The notes below the pieces were generated by a model, which did not search any database, was not told where the DNA came from, and saw only the letters and a list, made by a program, of their open reading frames with translations. Below, piece after piece: positions 9,106 through 19,030 of a DNA stretch of 64,000 nt. Source of the DNA: Pseudobdellovibrionaceae bacterium (lineage in GTDB: Bacteria > Bdellovibrionota > Bdellovibrionia > Bdellovibrionales > UBA1609); NCBI GenBank assembly GCA_018663505.1, contig JABJQG010000072.1, forward strand, positions 49,290 to 113,289, read 5' to 3'. The translations under genes were made by a program, and so were the position numbers. Each line of letters opens with the position of its first letter. Positions within the stretch are counted from its first letter, which is position 1.

Positions 9106-9974
9106 GAATCCTCATGTATAGTTTTAAGTAAATAATCCCCATAGGTACTGTTTTTTAACTGATTCGCTGTTATTAAAACATCTTCTTTGCTCAAATAACC
9201 CATCTTAAATCCAACTTCCTCAAGGCAAGCTACCTGCAAGCCCTGTGTTTTTTCTAAAATTTGTATATAATTTGACGCCTCAATTAATGAAGCATGAGTC
9301 CCTGTATCCAACCAAGCCATTCCCCTTCCCAAAATATTAATTTTTAATTCATTATCAGCTAAGTATAAATTATTAAGAGATGATATTTCAAGCTCCCCTC
9401 TCGAAGAAGGCTTTAATGTTTTTACACGCTCAACAACCGTATTGTCATAAAAATACAACCCAGTTACAGCATAATTTGATTTTGGATTTGTAGGCTTCTC
9501 TTCAATGCTTAGAACATTTGACTCATCATCCAGCTCCGCTACTCCATAGCGCTCCGGATCGTCAACATAATAGCCATAAATACAAGCTCCTTTTTCTAAC
9601 CGAGCTGATTTTTGTAACATTGCAGATAGATTATGCCCATAAAAAATATTGTCCCCAAGAACTAAAGTGGATGGTCCTCCGTCAATAAATTTCTCAGCAA
9701 TCAAAAAAGCTTGCGCCAATCCCTCTGGCCGCTCTTGAATAGCATAACTAATATTTATGCCAAATTGATGCCCATTGCCCAGTAACCTTTCAAACAAGCC
9801 TATATCATGCGGAGTAGATATTAATAATATATCCTGAATCCCTGCCAACATTAGTACTGATATGGGGTAATAAACCATCGGCTTATTATAAATGGGTAGT
9901 AGCTGCTTTGAAATTACCTTTGTTGCTGGATATAATCTAGTCCCACTTCCTCCAGCGAGCACAATACCTTTCAC
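9099..9974 (-). CDS. rfbA: Glucose-1-phosphate thymidylyltransferase
   Basis: RmlA couples dTTP and glucose-1-phosphate to dTDP-glucose, the first and usually feedback-controlled step of dTDP-rhamnose synthesis. From the GTG at 9974 the protein is 291 residues, the standard length. It begins KGIVLAGGSGTRL, the nucleotide-binding signature, followed by SKQLLPIYNKPM; LGDNIFYG supplies a metal-binding Asp. GTG 9974 is preferred over a longer frame to 10025 because GAGGAG sits seven bases before it and the extra residues match nothing in the family. It heads the minus-strand rfbA-rfbC-rfbB-GT4 set and is divergent from rfbD. Confidence 0.95.
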   Translation of the reverse strand: MKGIVLAGGSGTRLYPATKVISKQLLPIYNKPMVYYPISVLMLAGIQDILLISTPHDIGLFERLLGNGHQFGINISYAIQERPEGLAQAFLIAEKFIDGGPSTLVLGDNIFYGHNLSAMLQKSARLEKGACIYGYYVDDPERYGVAELDDESNVLSIEEKPTNPKSNYAVTGLYFYDNTVVERVKTLKPSSRGELEISSLNNLYLADNELKINILGRGMAWLDTGTHASLIEASNYIQILEKTQGLQVACLEEVGFKMGYLSKEDVLITANQLKNSTYGDYLLKTIHEDSC

Positions 9975-10101
9975 TAAGAAGCTCCTCTCTACATTATTAG
10001 CCACCTGTTTAACATAGCTAGTCACATAATATAAGATAAAAGAACTGAATAGACGCGATGACCCAATTCCTGTATTTTGTCTATTTCAGAAGGTACTGAT
10101 T

Positions 10102-11046
10102 ATGACAGGTTTAGTGACTCTAAAACACACACCCCTTACGAGTAAGAAAATTTTAATTTTTGGAGATAAAGGGCAACTTGGAACAGCTCTCAAAAAAGCT
10201 CTCACAACTTTTAATGTAATATCTGCTGACCGCGAAACGCTTGACGTAAGTGATTCTGATAAGGTGAACACCTATTTAAATAAAGTTGCTCCAAACATTA
10301 TATTTAATGCTGCCGCTTTTACCAATGTCGACCTTGCGGAAACCGAGACACTAACCAATAAAAAAATTAATGCGGAATTCCCCCAGCTATTATCTGAATA
10401 TGTTGAAAAAAACAAAGACTGTTATTTAATCCATTATTCTACAGACTATGTTTACTCAGGAGAATCCAGTAATGTTCTAAGTGAAGACGATTCAGTAGGC
10501 CCAATTAATAGTTATGGAATTGAAAAGTATAATGGTGAATGTGCAATCAAAAAAAACACCTCTAGATATCTTATTTTTAGAACATCATGGGTGTTTGATC
10601 ACTTCCACAAAAATTTCCTTACAACTATAATTAAATTTATCGAAAATAAAGACTTTGTTAGTATTGTAGACGACCAACTGGGTGCCCCAACTTATGCTAC
10701 AGACTTAGCTAAATACAGCATAGTAGCACTCGAAAAAGCCCTTTTAAACCATGATTTTTTAGGACAAACTTACAACTTATGTAACAGCGGGTTCTGCTCA
10801 TGGTATGAGTATGCAAACTTTATCGCCAAACAGGCCGTGCACACAAATATATCATCTAAAATACTCCAGATCACCCCTGTCTCAAGCTCTGAATACCCCA
10901 CAAAAGCCAAAAGACCTAAAAATTCAAGAATGAGTACCAATAAATTTAAGCAAACATTCCAAGTGTCTCTCCCTGAATGGAAGGATGCCATAAATAGATG
11001 TCTAATTGAATTAAAAAAAAATACACCGCCTCACCAAAGCCTTTAA
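10102..11046 (+). CDS. rfbD: dTDP-4-dehydrorhamnose reductase
   Basis: RmlD reduces dTDP-4-keto-rhamnose to dTDP-L-rhamnose with NAD(P)H, completing the pathway. The 314-residue SDR shows KKILIFGDKGQLGTAL near residue 15 (glycine-rich loop), NAAAFTNVDLAE, STDYVYSG and YGIEKYNGE with the catalytic Tyr-x3-Lys. RTSWVF and GAPTYATDLA are typical of RmlD. It is transcribed away from rfbA, so a divergent promoter must lie in the 127 bases between them. The N-terminal 14 residues are longer than usual; AGAAGG about eight bases before ATG 10102 supports this start. Confidence 0.95.
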   Translation: MTGLVTLKHTPLTSKKILIFGDKGQLGTALKKALTTFNVISADRETLDVSDSDKVNTYLNKVAPNIIFNAAAFTNVDLAETETLTNKKINAEFPQLLSEYVEKNKDCYLIHYSTDYVYSGESSNVLSEDDSVGPINSYGIEKYNGECAIKKNTSRYLIFRTSWVFDHFHKNFLTTIIKFIENKDFVSIVDDQLGAPTYATDLAKYSIVALEKALLNHDFLGQTYNLCNSGFCSWYEYANFIAKQAVHTNISSKILQITPVSSSEYPTKAKRPKNSRMSTNKFKQTFQVSLPEWKDAINRCLIELKKNTPPHQSL

Positions 11047-11131
11047 TATAAAGTCCTTCCCCTGATCAGAAATATCCACACTTTATTTTTTTTCAATTTC
11101 ATGTTTAACTTATGCTATCACGGAGATTATA

Positions 11132-12508
11132 TTGATTATTTTTATTACTTTAATAGCCTCATTATTCTTATTTTTTACTATGTACCGTAATCGAACCAAT
11201 GTTCAATGGTGGCAGTATATGATGAGCCTAGGCTGGCTCTCCTTAATGGTCGTCCCATTTATTATTCAAAAGAACAGGTTTATTGGGGCCGCAGTAGAAA
11301 CTCAACAATACGCACTAACCATGTCATTAATTGCAATTGTTGCTGGTGATATATTAGCCTCTTTTATTGAGAAAAATAAAGCTCCTATAACATTTGAGAT
11401 AAAATCAAATAAATTTATTTATGCACTTTCAACGGCAATAGTAGCTATCACTAGTCTACATCTTTTTCTAATGCCTAAAATTCCATTTATAGAAAAGTAT
11501 TTTTACAATAATAAACAGTCGCTCATTCTACGAGAGGAAGCCTCCAAACTCCTACAAGTTCCCGACTGGTTTATTTATGTTACACAATGGACAACCTTAC
11601 TTATAGCACCATTAGCAGTTCTAGTTTTAATAAAAAATAAAAAATACTGGGTGGCCGCACTCCTCAGTGGTTTTATTCTTTTTTATTCGCACTCAACAAC
11701 AGCAACAGGTCCCTTGGTTAGCCTAATAATAATATTTGCCTTTATTTTTTTTCAAACCTTCCCATTAAAAATACCAAAAGCCATAAGCTTCACTTTTTTA
11801 CTTATTGCTTCACTGTTTTCAATTTATACTATTTTTTTTAACCCTGACGTAAGCCCTTACCTAAATACAAACCCTACCGAACTCACACGGTTTCAGGTAC
11901 TCAAGGATGCCAAGGTCGAGCGGAAGCTCTCAATCTCTATGGGAGATTATTACAGGATGCTATCAAGGAGAGACATGTACAATAACTCTTCTTGGATTAA
12001 TAAAAAATTAAGCTACCTCTACTATCGTGCTATTCTAGTACCATCAGAGGTTTCACACCGTTGGTATGATTATTATTCAAGAAATGAAAACGCCTTTATT
12101 GGTTTTTATGGCTTAACTCCGGAAACCAGGTACTCCAAAAACTTTCAGCACCCAGCAACAACTGTGGGAATTTGGGCCTTCTACGATCGATTTCCCGAAC
12201 AGTATTATAGGAGCATTCGAGCTTATGCTTCTTTTGACGCTGATACATATGCTCGATGGGGTCTTTGGGGAGTTTTCTTCGCCTCAACTTTAGTGTTTTT
12301 TTTCAGAATTTTCATTGCTATTGTTTCTGTAAAATCTGTCTATTCCTCTACCGTACTGTTTCTAACTTTATTTATTTGCGCAAGAAGCTTGCCGGCAAGC
12401 TCAATACCCGCCATGCTTGTTTCCAATGGAGTTCTACTTGGAGTAACCACGCTTTTAGTTTTCAAAATCTATTTAAAATTTAGAAACACCAAGTCACCAA
12501 TAAAATAA
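11132..12508 (+). CDS. Polytopic membrane protein, candidate O-antigen polymerase
   Basis: This 458-residue protein has about ten hydrophobic helices and a long hydrophilic stretch (about residues 240-360) that would be a large periplasmic loop, the topology of Wzy polymerases. I see no sequence signature that names the family. It begins at a TTG (11132) with CGGAGA upstream; no in-frame ATG lies close by. It stands directly before a Wzz-like gene and a second polymerase-like gene, which supports a role in joining repeat units. Alternatives are an O-acetyltransferase-like or exopolysaccharide transport membrane protein. Confidence 0.6.
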   Translation: MIIFITLIASLFLFFTMYRNRTNVQWWQYMMSLGWLSLMVVPFIIQKNRFIGAAVETQQYALTMSLIAIVAGDILASFIEKNKAPITFEIKSNKFIYALSTAIVAITSLHLFLMPKIPFIEKYFYNNKQSLILREEASKLLQVPDWFIYVTQWTTLLIAPLAVLVLIKNKKYWVAALLSGFILFYSHSTTATGPLVSLIIIFAFIFFQTFPLKIPKAISFTFLLIASLFSIYTIFFNPDVSPYLNTNPTELTRFQVLKDAKVERKLSISMGDYYRMLSRRDMYNNSSWINKKLSYLYYRAILVPSEVSHRWYDYYSRNENAFIGFYGLTPETRYSKNFQHPATTVGIWAFYDRFPEQYYRSIRAYASFDADTYARWGLWGVFFASTLVFFFRIFIAIVSVKSVYSSTVLFLTLFICARSLPASSIPAMLVSNGVLLGVTTLLVFKIYLKFRNTKSPIK

Positions 12509-12529
12509 CTGTCCATAAAGGGGAAATAA

Positions 12530-13210
12530 GTGAAAAAAAAAGTTATATTGATAGTATTACCTCTAATTAGCCTAGCAATAGGCTGGGTTCTGTACGCTAA
12601 ACAGAAAACTTATTACGTTCACTCAACCCTGATTCGCATAGGCTACTACTATAATTTTATTGAAGATGCAAATATTATCAGACCACTACTGACTCATGAG
12701 GAAGCTCAGAATATTTTAAGATCTGAGTATAAAGCAAAATCTTTTAAAAATGGAAGCTTGAATAAAATTACCTATATGAATAGAACTGCTCTTTTAGAAC
12801 TAAGCTCTCGCGGGAAGACCCCTGAAAAGGCAAAAAAAACCACAGGTGAAATTCTAAATTACTTGAATTTTCTAGCCCAGAAAAAATACGACAGGTCTTC
12901 AAGAACTGCTGTGGAGAATATTGGCGTCTATGAAAAACAAGTTGCCCACTTGAAAAAACGATTTAACAATGACCCCCAACTCCTTATCAAAAAAGCTCTT
13001 GCCATTAGTATTGGAGATAAAATTAAAAAAATCTCTGAATTTAAGTCTTCACTAAATTCACCAAAATCATTCTTTGAAGAACTTGAGCCATCAAACAACA
13101 TAAGAGAAGTCAAAACGTTCTCTTTAAGAATAATTAGTGAAGTTTTTATTAGTCTTGGTTTGCTAACTGCAATAGCCCTTTTCTACTTTAGAAATAGAGA
13201 CCAGGATTGA
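12530..13210 (+). CDS. Wzz-like chain-length determinant (short)
   Basis: This 226-residue protein has one transmembrane helix at each end (residues 4-22 and about 203-221) around a periplasmic, partly coiled-coil middle (KYDRSS..YEKQVAHLKKRF). That is the layout of Wzz/PCP co-polymerases, which set polysaccharide chain length. It is shorter than most Wzz proteins and lacks a cytoplasmic kinase domain. The N-terminal YYVHSTLIRIG corresponds to the beta region after the first helix in this family. Start is GTG 12530 with AAAGGGGA upstream. The stop overlaps the next gene's TTG start, so the two are coupled. Confidence 0.65.
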   Translation: MKKKVILIVLPLISLAIGWVLYAKQKTYYVHSTLIRIGYYYNFIEDANIIRPLLTHEEAQNILRSEYKAKSFKNGSLNKITYMNRTALLELSSRGKTPEKAKKTTGEILNYLNFLAQKKYDRSSRTAVENIGVYEKQVAHLKKRFNNDPQLLIKKALAISIGDKIKKISEFKSSLNSPKSFFEELEPSNNIREVKTFSLRIISEVFISLGLLTAIALFYFRNRDQD

Positions 13211-14520
13211 ATCTCATAACTCTATTACCTTTATTTTTTTGGCTATTCTTGCACCAACAACGCAAATGGAGTTCTTTTTTAGAACCTCCAGTTTTTATCA
13301 CTGCTTTCTGGACAGCGCTAATTGTCATACATGCTTCTCTAGGCTTTGACGTTGATGTATCAAAAAATTCCGTCATCATCATTTTTCTTTTTTTATTGTT
13401 CTTTTGCTTAGGCTATAGCCTCTCTACTAAAACAATCTCAACTTCACCAGTGAAAATAAACGACAAAGACTCCTTTTTGATCATATCATTTTGGGTTGGT
13501 GTAATTTCAGGCCTATCTGCGGTTATTTATCTTATCGCTAGCTCTAAACAAGGCTTATCCTCTCTGTCCAGTATTAATGCGTACCTAGAAATGACAACAG
13601 AGTTGACTTCTCGCAGGTACAGAGGTCATGCAGAACCAATCATTTCAAGAATTCTCACGCTAGGTCACTATAATTCTGCATTTTTAGGTGGTCTTCTTTT
13701 TGCAAAAATTTCTCGTACCAAGTGGCACAGTAACCTAAAGTTCCTCACCCCAATCGCAGTGGGCATTTTAATTACACTAACCCTCACCACAAGGGCCTCA
13801 ACTTTATTCACCCTGTTTCTTTGGGTGGGGGGGTATTTAGCCACAAGATTAGCTTTAAATAATTTTAAAGTTTCTTTTAAATTATTACTGGGAAGCGCCG
13901 TCTTACTCATATTGCTCTCTTCTCTTTTTATAATCACTCTGCAAATTCGGTACAGCATTCCATTTTCGAACGTTACCCTTGCTTTTGAAAAATTTCGATT
14001 AGATTTCTTTTCCTTCCTGGGTCCTTTTTCCATTTGGCTGAATGGCTTTTTACTCCAGGAAACCCACACTCTCTCTCTTGGACAATATTCTTTTTCTGGT
14101 ATATATGACAAACTTGGAATCGCTGAAAGAGCTCAAGGAATATACATTCACTCGGCCTTTGTCTCCTATGGCCACCCTACCAATATCTACACTTCCTTTA
14201 GGCAGCTACTACAGGATTTTGGAATTTTAGGAACTAACCTGATTTTCTTGACATTAGGGGGAGCTTTGAGACTAGCTCTTTTCAAAGTACGTCAAAATAT
14301 TTACAATGGATTTCACCTAGTTTTTCTTTCTGTTTTTTTCACTTCTGCATTATTTAGTCACATTACCTGTATTCTCAACTATAATTCAATTATTATAACG
14401 TTTATTTCTGCTGCTTTGTGCATAGAAATACAAAAGGCAATACACAAGCATTATAAAAAAACTAACAATACTTTAACTCCAAAAAATACACCTGACATTA
14501 CAATAAAGAATACTCATTGA
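13207..14520 (+). CDS. Oligosaccharide repeat-unit polymerase-like membrane protein
   Basis: This 437-residue protein has about 10-12 predicted membrane helices. The segment SAFVSYGHPTNIYTSFRQLL followed by FGILGTNLIFL resembles the conserved late loop of the oligosaccharide repeat unit polymerase (O-ag_pol) family, where a small motif precedes a final helix set. This is the better Wzy candidate of the two in the locus. Start is a TTG overlapping the previous stop (TTGA at 13207). The protein ends in a short charged cytoplasmic tail. Assignment rests on topology, the loop and context. Confidence 0.65.
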   Translation: MNLITLLPLFFWLFLHQQRKWSSFLEPPVFITAFWTALIVIHASLGFDVDVSKNSVIIIFLFLLFFCLGYSLSTKTISTSPVKINDKDSFLIISFWVGVISGLSAVIYLIASSKQGLSSLSSINAYLEMTTELTSRRYRGHAEPIISRILTLGHYNSAFLGGLLFAKISRTKWHSNLKFLTPIAVGILITLTLTTRASTLFTLFLWVGGYLATRLALNNFKVSFKLLLGSAVLLILLSSLFIITLQIRYSIPFSNVTLAFEKFRLDFFSFLGPFSIWLNGFLLQETHTLSLGQYSFSGIYDKLGIAERAQGIYIHSAFVSYGHPTNIYTSFRQLLQDFGILGTNLIFLTLGGALRLALFKVRQNIYNGFHLVFLSVFFTSALFSHITCILNYNSIIITFISAALCIEIQKAIHKHYKKTNNTLTPKNTPDITIKNTH

Positions 14521-14557
14521 CCTCCTCACCTAGTAAAGATAGAAATTGAAGCTACTT

Positions 14558-16465
14558 ATGAACAAAACTATACTATGGCTCAAACAAATTATCTCTGTTC
14601 GTGTGCTCTCTGACACTCTTCTAATAATTTTTTCACTTTATGCCAGCTTGTATTTAAGGCTTGGCTCTGTAGAAATCCATGAACACCTCCCTGTAATGAA
14701 CAATTGGTTACCTATATTTGTAATAATCAGAATTGGATTTTTATTCAATTTTGGCTGTTATCATGTTATCTGGCGCTATATAACATCATCTGACGTTGTT
14801 AAATTACTTAAACCAGTATTACTATCATCTGCGCTAATTATGAGCATAGCTTATTTCTTACCTGAGCTAGGGAGACTTCCTCGGTCATTTTTCATTATAG
14901 ACTCTATTCTAGTCACTCTTTTTCTAACTGGTATTCGACTTTTTTGGAGAATCTATAACGAAGGTAAGGGGACCACCCCTCATGGAACAGGGTCAATAAC
15001 CCTAATATATGGTGCTGGAAAAAACGGCAGAACACTGCTGCAGCGCTTCCAGAATGACAGCTCCACAACCCTTGACGTTATCGGATTTATTGATGATGAT
15101 CCAAAAAAAATTGGCCGTGTTATCTCTGGAATCAATGTATTAGGGTGCAAAGAAGATCTTCCAAAACTTATTCAAACTCACAATGTCAAACAGCTTATTA
15201 TTTCTCTGCCTCATCTCCCTGGTATTAAAATCAGAGAGATTATTAAAATTACCCGTCCATTTAACATCAAACCACATATTACGACCAAGCTAACGCACCG
15301 TGAAAAAGCTGACATGAGTGTGGATATTCATAGAAAAATTGAACTTCGAGACCTCTTAAGTCGTCCCCAAAGAGAAATTAACTTAAGTTCGATCAAACAG
15401 CTTATAAAGGGGAAAAGAATTCTTGTAACAGGCGCTGGCGGTAGCATTGGTAGCGAGCTAGCTAGACAAATCTTTAACAGTGAACCTAGCCGTCTCCTTC
15501 TTTTAGACCACTCTGAGTACAACCTCTATAAAATTGACAAAGAACTGAGGCTTGCCACACATGATACAAGCACTGTTGTCCCATTATTAATAGATCTTAA
15601 AAATGAGAAAACCCTATCTTCAGCATTTAATGAATTTAGCCCTGAAATTGTTTTCCATGCTGCTGCCTACAAACATGTCCATCTTGTAGAAGCCAACCCA
15701 TACCCCTCCATACTAAATAATGTGGAAGGCACCAAGAATCTACTAAATGCCTCGCAAGACGTAAATGTAAACACTTTCGTATTAATATCTTCCGACAAGG
15801 CCGTTAACCCTGCCGGAGTAATGGGCGCTACAAAACGTGTTTGCGAACTGCTAACAACAGATTTTGCAAAAAAAACTGGACAAAATTACGTTTCCGTTCG
15901 ATTTGGCAACGTTCTTGGCAGCAGTGGAAGCCTTATTCCTCTCTTACAACAACAAGTTAAAGCGGGAGGTCCAGTCACCATTACACATCAAGACATGACC
16001 AGGTATTTCATGCTTATTCCTGAAGCTGTCTCCTTAGTTTTAAAAGCTGCCACTATTGCCCGACCTGGCGATATTAATGTATTAAAAATGGGCGACCCAA
16101 TTAAAATTTTAAGCATAGCACAAAGTCTAATCGCTCTAATGGGAAAAACCGAAGAAGAGATCTCTATAATATTTACAGGTCTACGCCCCGGAGAAAAAAT
16201 TTTTGAAGAGCTTTATATACGAGGCGACGAATTAAAAACTGAACATCCAGACATCTTAACTATTCCAAATGGAGACTCCGACGTATTCCTCAGTAGCACT
16301 AAGAGAAAAATACTCATGAACCAAATTGAGAATATTATCGAACAGGCAAATAATAGTACAAAAGATGCGGTCTTTACTCTTAATGAAGTAGTAAACTCTA
16401 ATTATATAGCTCCTAAACTTGAACAAGATAAGCCTACGGACATATCTATAGTAACTAGTAACTAA
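14558..16465 (+). CDS. WbpM-type membrane nucleotide-sugar C4,C6-dehydratase
   Basis: The protein has four N-terminal membrane helices (about residues 1-125), a first nucleotide-binding domain with LIYGAGKNGRTLLQRF, and a C-terminal SDR dehydratase domain with ILVTGAGGSIGSELARQI near residue 285. The active-site region SSDKAVNPAGVMGATKR carries Met where most SDRs have Tyr; an Asp/Ser-Met-Lys arrangement is known in the WbpM/PglF group, which convert UDP-GlcNAc to its 4-keto-6-deoxy derivative. Length (635 residues) matches WbpM. ATG 14558 is used; an in-frame TTG lies at 14546. It probably supplies a di- or tri-deoxy sugar that the initiating transferase uses. Confidence 0.88.
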   Translation: MNKTILWLKQIISVRVLSDTLLIIFSLYASLYLRLGSVEIHEHLPVMNNWLPIFVIIRIGFLFNFGCYHVIWRYITSSDVVKLLKPVLLSSALIMSIAYFLPELGRLPRSFFIIDSILVTLFLTGIRLFWRIYNEGKGTTPHGTGSITLIYGAGKNGRTLLQRFQNDSSTTLDVIGFIDDDPKKIGRVISGINVLGCKEDLPKLIQTHNVKQLIISLPHLPGIKIREIIKITRPFNIKPHITTKLTHREKADMSVDIHRKIELRDLLSRPQREINLSSIKQLIKGKRILVTGAGGSIGSELARQIFNSEPSRLLLLDHSEYNLYKIDKELRLATHDTSTVVPLLIDLKNEKTLSSAFNEFSPEIVFHAAAYKHVHLVEANPYPSILNNVEGTKNLLNASQDVNVNTFVLISSDKAVNPAGVMGATKRVCELLTTDFAKKTGQNYVSVRFGNVLGSSGSLIPLLQQQVKAGGPVTITHQDMTRYFMLIPEAVSLVLKAATIARPGDINVLKMGDPIKILSIAQSLIALMGKTEEEISIIFTGLRPGEKIFEELYIRGDELKTEHPDILTIPNGDSDVFLSSTKRKILMNQIENIIEQANNSTKDAVFTLNEVVNSNYIAPKLEQDKPTDISIVTSN

Positions 16466-16616
16466 TAGCTAATAGCTGTGGACAATGTTTGTTAATTTTG
16501 AACTTATTTATATTTACTCAAACCGCTTACTTGCACAAATGTTATAAACTAGAGTTAATAGGCACTATAACCAGCTCATCAGGTACTACAGACATTCTTT
16601 TCCATGGAGGTCAAAA

Positions 16617-17375
16617 ATGAAAACGGCATCTTTTTACAACCTAAGAGGTGAGCTGGCTCTAGATAAAAAAAATTCTAATTACAGCTGGAAAGCCCTTCCT
16701 CTCAATGTTTCTGCTCCATACGCTTACTTTGAAAGTGTAATTAGATCAGTTTCTACACAAGACAGTCAATTAATAGACTTATGCTGTGGGGCTGGAATAC
16801 ACTCTATTGCCCCTTCTAAATTCGGATGTAATGTTACAGGTGTGGACATATCACCTAAATCTATTGATGCCGCCAAGTGGTTGGCAAAAATCAATCGCGT
16901 GGAAGACTCTACCCAATTTACAGTAAATGATATTTTAGAAGTATTAACGCAGGAAAGTAAGTTCGATATAATAATAATGTCTGGAAGCCTCTACTATTTT
17001 GATCCTAACAAAATTATCCCTCTGATTCTTAACAAGTTAAAACCTGGCGGACATTTTATCTGCGTTGAAACGAACGGAAGTAACTTTTTAATGAACTCTA
17101 TAAGGAAGCTTAAAAACAGCTCACAAAATCATAGAGATGAACGCACTTTAAAACATCTATTAAAGATCACTGACATCAATAACTTAAGCTACTCTTTTGA
17201 AAAATCTAATATTGTCTATTTTGATTTGCTAAGCCTGCTAGGAGGGGCCTTACCTAACTTTTTAAAAAAACCATGGCACTATATAGCCACTAGAATGGAT
17301 AGAGTATTACTAAACTATTTATTTCTAAAAAGACTCAGTTTTAAATTTGTTTTCCATGGCATAAAGAAATCATAA
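16617..17375 (+). CDS. Class I SAM-dependent methyltransferase
   Basis: This 252-residue protein has the Rossmann methyltransferase fold. Motif I is [15 protein letters not shown] (about residue 57), motif II the acidic [13 protein letters not shown], and post-motif segments are [13 protein letters not shown] and [11 protein letters not shown]. It binds S-adenosylmethionine; the acceptor is unknown but a sugar or lipid-linked oligosaccharide is likely given the locus. A GGAGGT ribosome site lies nine bases before ATG 16617. It ends in a convergent overlap of 6 bases with the acetyltransferase gene. The C-terminal 90 residues, basic and rich in Phe, may contact membrane or acceptor. Confidence 0.85.
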   Translation: MKTASFYNLRGELALDKKNSNYSWKALPLNVSAPYAYFESVIRSVSTQDSQLIDLCCGAGIHSIAPSKFGCNVTGVDISPKSIDAAKWLAKINRVEDSTQFTVNDILEVLTQESKFDIIIMSGSLYYFDPNKIIPLILNKLKPGGHFICVETNGSNFLMNSIRKLKNSSQNHRDERTLKHLLKITDINNLSYSFEKSNIVYFDLLSLLGGALPNFLKKPWHYIATRMDRVLLNYLFLKRLSFKFVFHGIKKS

Positions 17376-17945
17376 TAAATGACAGACTTCACCCTCAATC
17401 TGATATTCAGAATTACATGATGCGCAAACACAATTCCCTCTTTCAATAACTTTCTTTGTAATTCGTTCGCCACACTGGCAAACCCAAGCAATTTGTTTTG
17501 CTGGAACCCCTACCATTAATGCAAAATCAGGTACAGACTTAGTCACTACAGACCCTGCACCAATTAAAGCATATTTTCCAATATTATTACCACACACAAT
17601 AGTACAGTTTGCACCTAACGTAGCCCCTTTTTTTACATATGTCTTAAGATACTCATCTTTTCTTACTACATGACTTCTTGGGTTAATTACATTAGTAAAT
17701 ACCATACTTGGACCACAAAATACATCATCTTCAATCACAACACTATCGTAAACGCTTACATTGTTTTGAACTTTCACTCTATTTCCAATAATTACATCGT
17801 TACCTACAAACACATTCTGTCCAAATGAACAGTTCTCTCCAATTTTGGCCCCAGCACAAATATGAACCCAGTGCCAAATCAAAGTTCCCATTCCTATTGT
17901 AGCACCGCTTTCTACAATTGCCGTCTCATGCGCTTTGAAGTCCAT
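17370..17945 (-). CDS. wbpD: UDP-diaminouronate N-acetyltransferase, WbpD-like
   Basis: This left-handed beta-helix acetyltransferase contains many hexapeptide turns ([50 protein letters not shown]). From ATG 17945 it is 191 residues, the length of WbpD, which acetylates the 3-amino group of UDP-GlcNAc3NA. The C-terminus holds CQCGERI and CVCASC, two Cys pairs that look like a small zinc ribbon and occur in this family. An AGAGG directly before ATG 17945 favours it over ATG 17963. It follows the wbpB-like gene by 20 bases on the same strand, so the two are one operon. Confidence 0.86.
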   Translation of the reverse strand: MDFKAHETAIVESGATIGMGTLIWHWVHICAGAKIGENCSFGQNVFVGNDVIIGNRVKVQNNVSVYDSVVIEDDVFCGPSMVFTNVINPRSHVVRKDEYLKTYVKKGATLGANCTIVCGNNIGKYALIGAGSVVTKSVPDFALMVGVPAKQIAWVCQCGERITKKVIERGNCVCASCNSEYQIEGEVCHLL

Positions 17946-17965
17946 AAAACCTCTTTCATTCATAA

Positions 17966-19030
17966 TTAATATTCAAGAGGCAAAGATACCTCTCGCCCAT
18001 CACGTGCAGATAAATAAGCTGCAATTAAAACCTCTAAAGACTCTAGCCCTTCACGCCCGTCAGTGCATGGCTCAGCCTCACCCCTTAGTGTTTTAATGAC
18101 ATTGTCATAATAAAAAGGATGCCCAAAGCCATAAACACTGGCCGTTTCATAATTAGCAGCTTTGATTTTTTCGTCACCTGGGCTACTATCTTGAAAGTCC
18201 CAAGTCTGAATTTCATTAACAGCCACCCCTCCAATTTTAACTGTTCCTTTTTCACCTAAAATTGTAATAGAGCCTTCATAATTTTGTCTATAGGTGAGCA
18301 TGGTAACATTTACAGAACCAAGAGTTCCTGATCTCCATCTAATATTCATTACAGCGGTATCTTCGACCTCAATATCTCGCCCCAAAGTTGCTGTAAATGC
18401 CTGCACACAAGACACTGGACCAACTAGCCAACTCAATAAATCAATATAATGACTTGCCTGGTTCATCAAAGCCCCTCCATCAAACTCCCAAGTACCACGC
18501 CATTTTGATTGGTCATAGTAATCCTGAGGCCTAGTCCAAAAAACATTAATATTCACCATATTAATTCTACCGAACCTTTTTTTCTGAACAGCCTCTTTCA
18601 ATATTTGCAATGTGGAATTATGACGATTTTGTTTTACAACAAACAATCTAACACCTGCCCGATCACAAGCCGTTACCATCTGTTGGGCATCAGACCACCT
18701 TGTAGCCATTGGTTTTTCTGTAATAATGTGCTTCCCGCTCTTCGCTATTTGAATAGCCTGTTGAGCATGAACACCACTTGGACTGCAAATACTTACTGCA
18801 TCAACATCAACCTCATCTAATAATTCTGTTAAAGAATTGTAGCCTTTAGCGCTCGTAGACTCCATAGCTATAGATAGCTTTTGAGGGTCAGTATCACAAA
18901 CAGCAACAATCTCAGCATGTTTAATATGTTTTTTCAGGGCATCAATATGGCGTTCAGAAATTCGACCACAACCAACTATCGCAAATTTAATTTTCCTGCT
19001 CTTGATGGACTTATTGCTAAAATTAATCAT
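17966..19030 (-). CDS. wbpB: UDP-GlcNAc-uronate 3-dehydrogenase, WbpB/WlbA-like (Gfo/Idh/MocA family)
   Basis: The 354-residue protein has an NAD-binding domain with [18 protein letters not shown] (near residue 15), the family signature TEKPMA (about 104), and the downstream block [12 protein letters not shown], which matches WlbA/WbpB proteins that oxidise C3 of UDP-N-acetylglucosaminuronic acid. [15 protein letters not shown] supplies the catalytic His region. GGAG before ATG 19030 supports the start. It is paired with the WbpD-like gene and faces away from the wbpA gene. An aminotransferase (WbpE) should act between wbpB and wbpD but is not in the window. Confidence 0.88.
   Translation of the reverse strand: MINFSNKSIKSRKIKFAIVGCGRISERHIDALKKHIKHAEIVAVCDTDPQKLSIAMESTSAKGYNSLTELLDEVDVDAVSICSPSGVHAQQAIQIAKSGKHIITEKPMATRWSDAQQMVTACDRAGVRLFVVKQNRHNSTLQILKEAVQKKRFGRINMVNINVFWTRPQDYYDQSKWRGTWEFDGGALMNQASHYIDLLSWLVGPVSCVQAFTATLGRDIEVEDTAVMNIRWRSGTLGSVNVTMLTYRQNYEGSITILGEKGTVKIGGVAVNEIQTWDFQDSSPGDEKIKAANYETASVYGFGHPFYYDNVIKTLRGEAEPCTDGREGLESLEVLIAAYLSARDGREVSLPLEY

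Noticed and set aside
13668..14111. 147-codon minus-strand frame inside the polymerase gene
   Set aside because: It is antisense to a well-supported membrane protein gene and shows no signal, start site or family-like motif.
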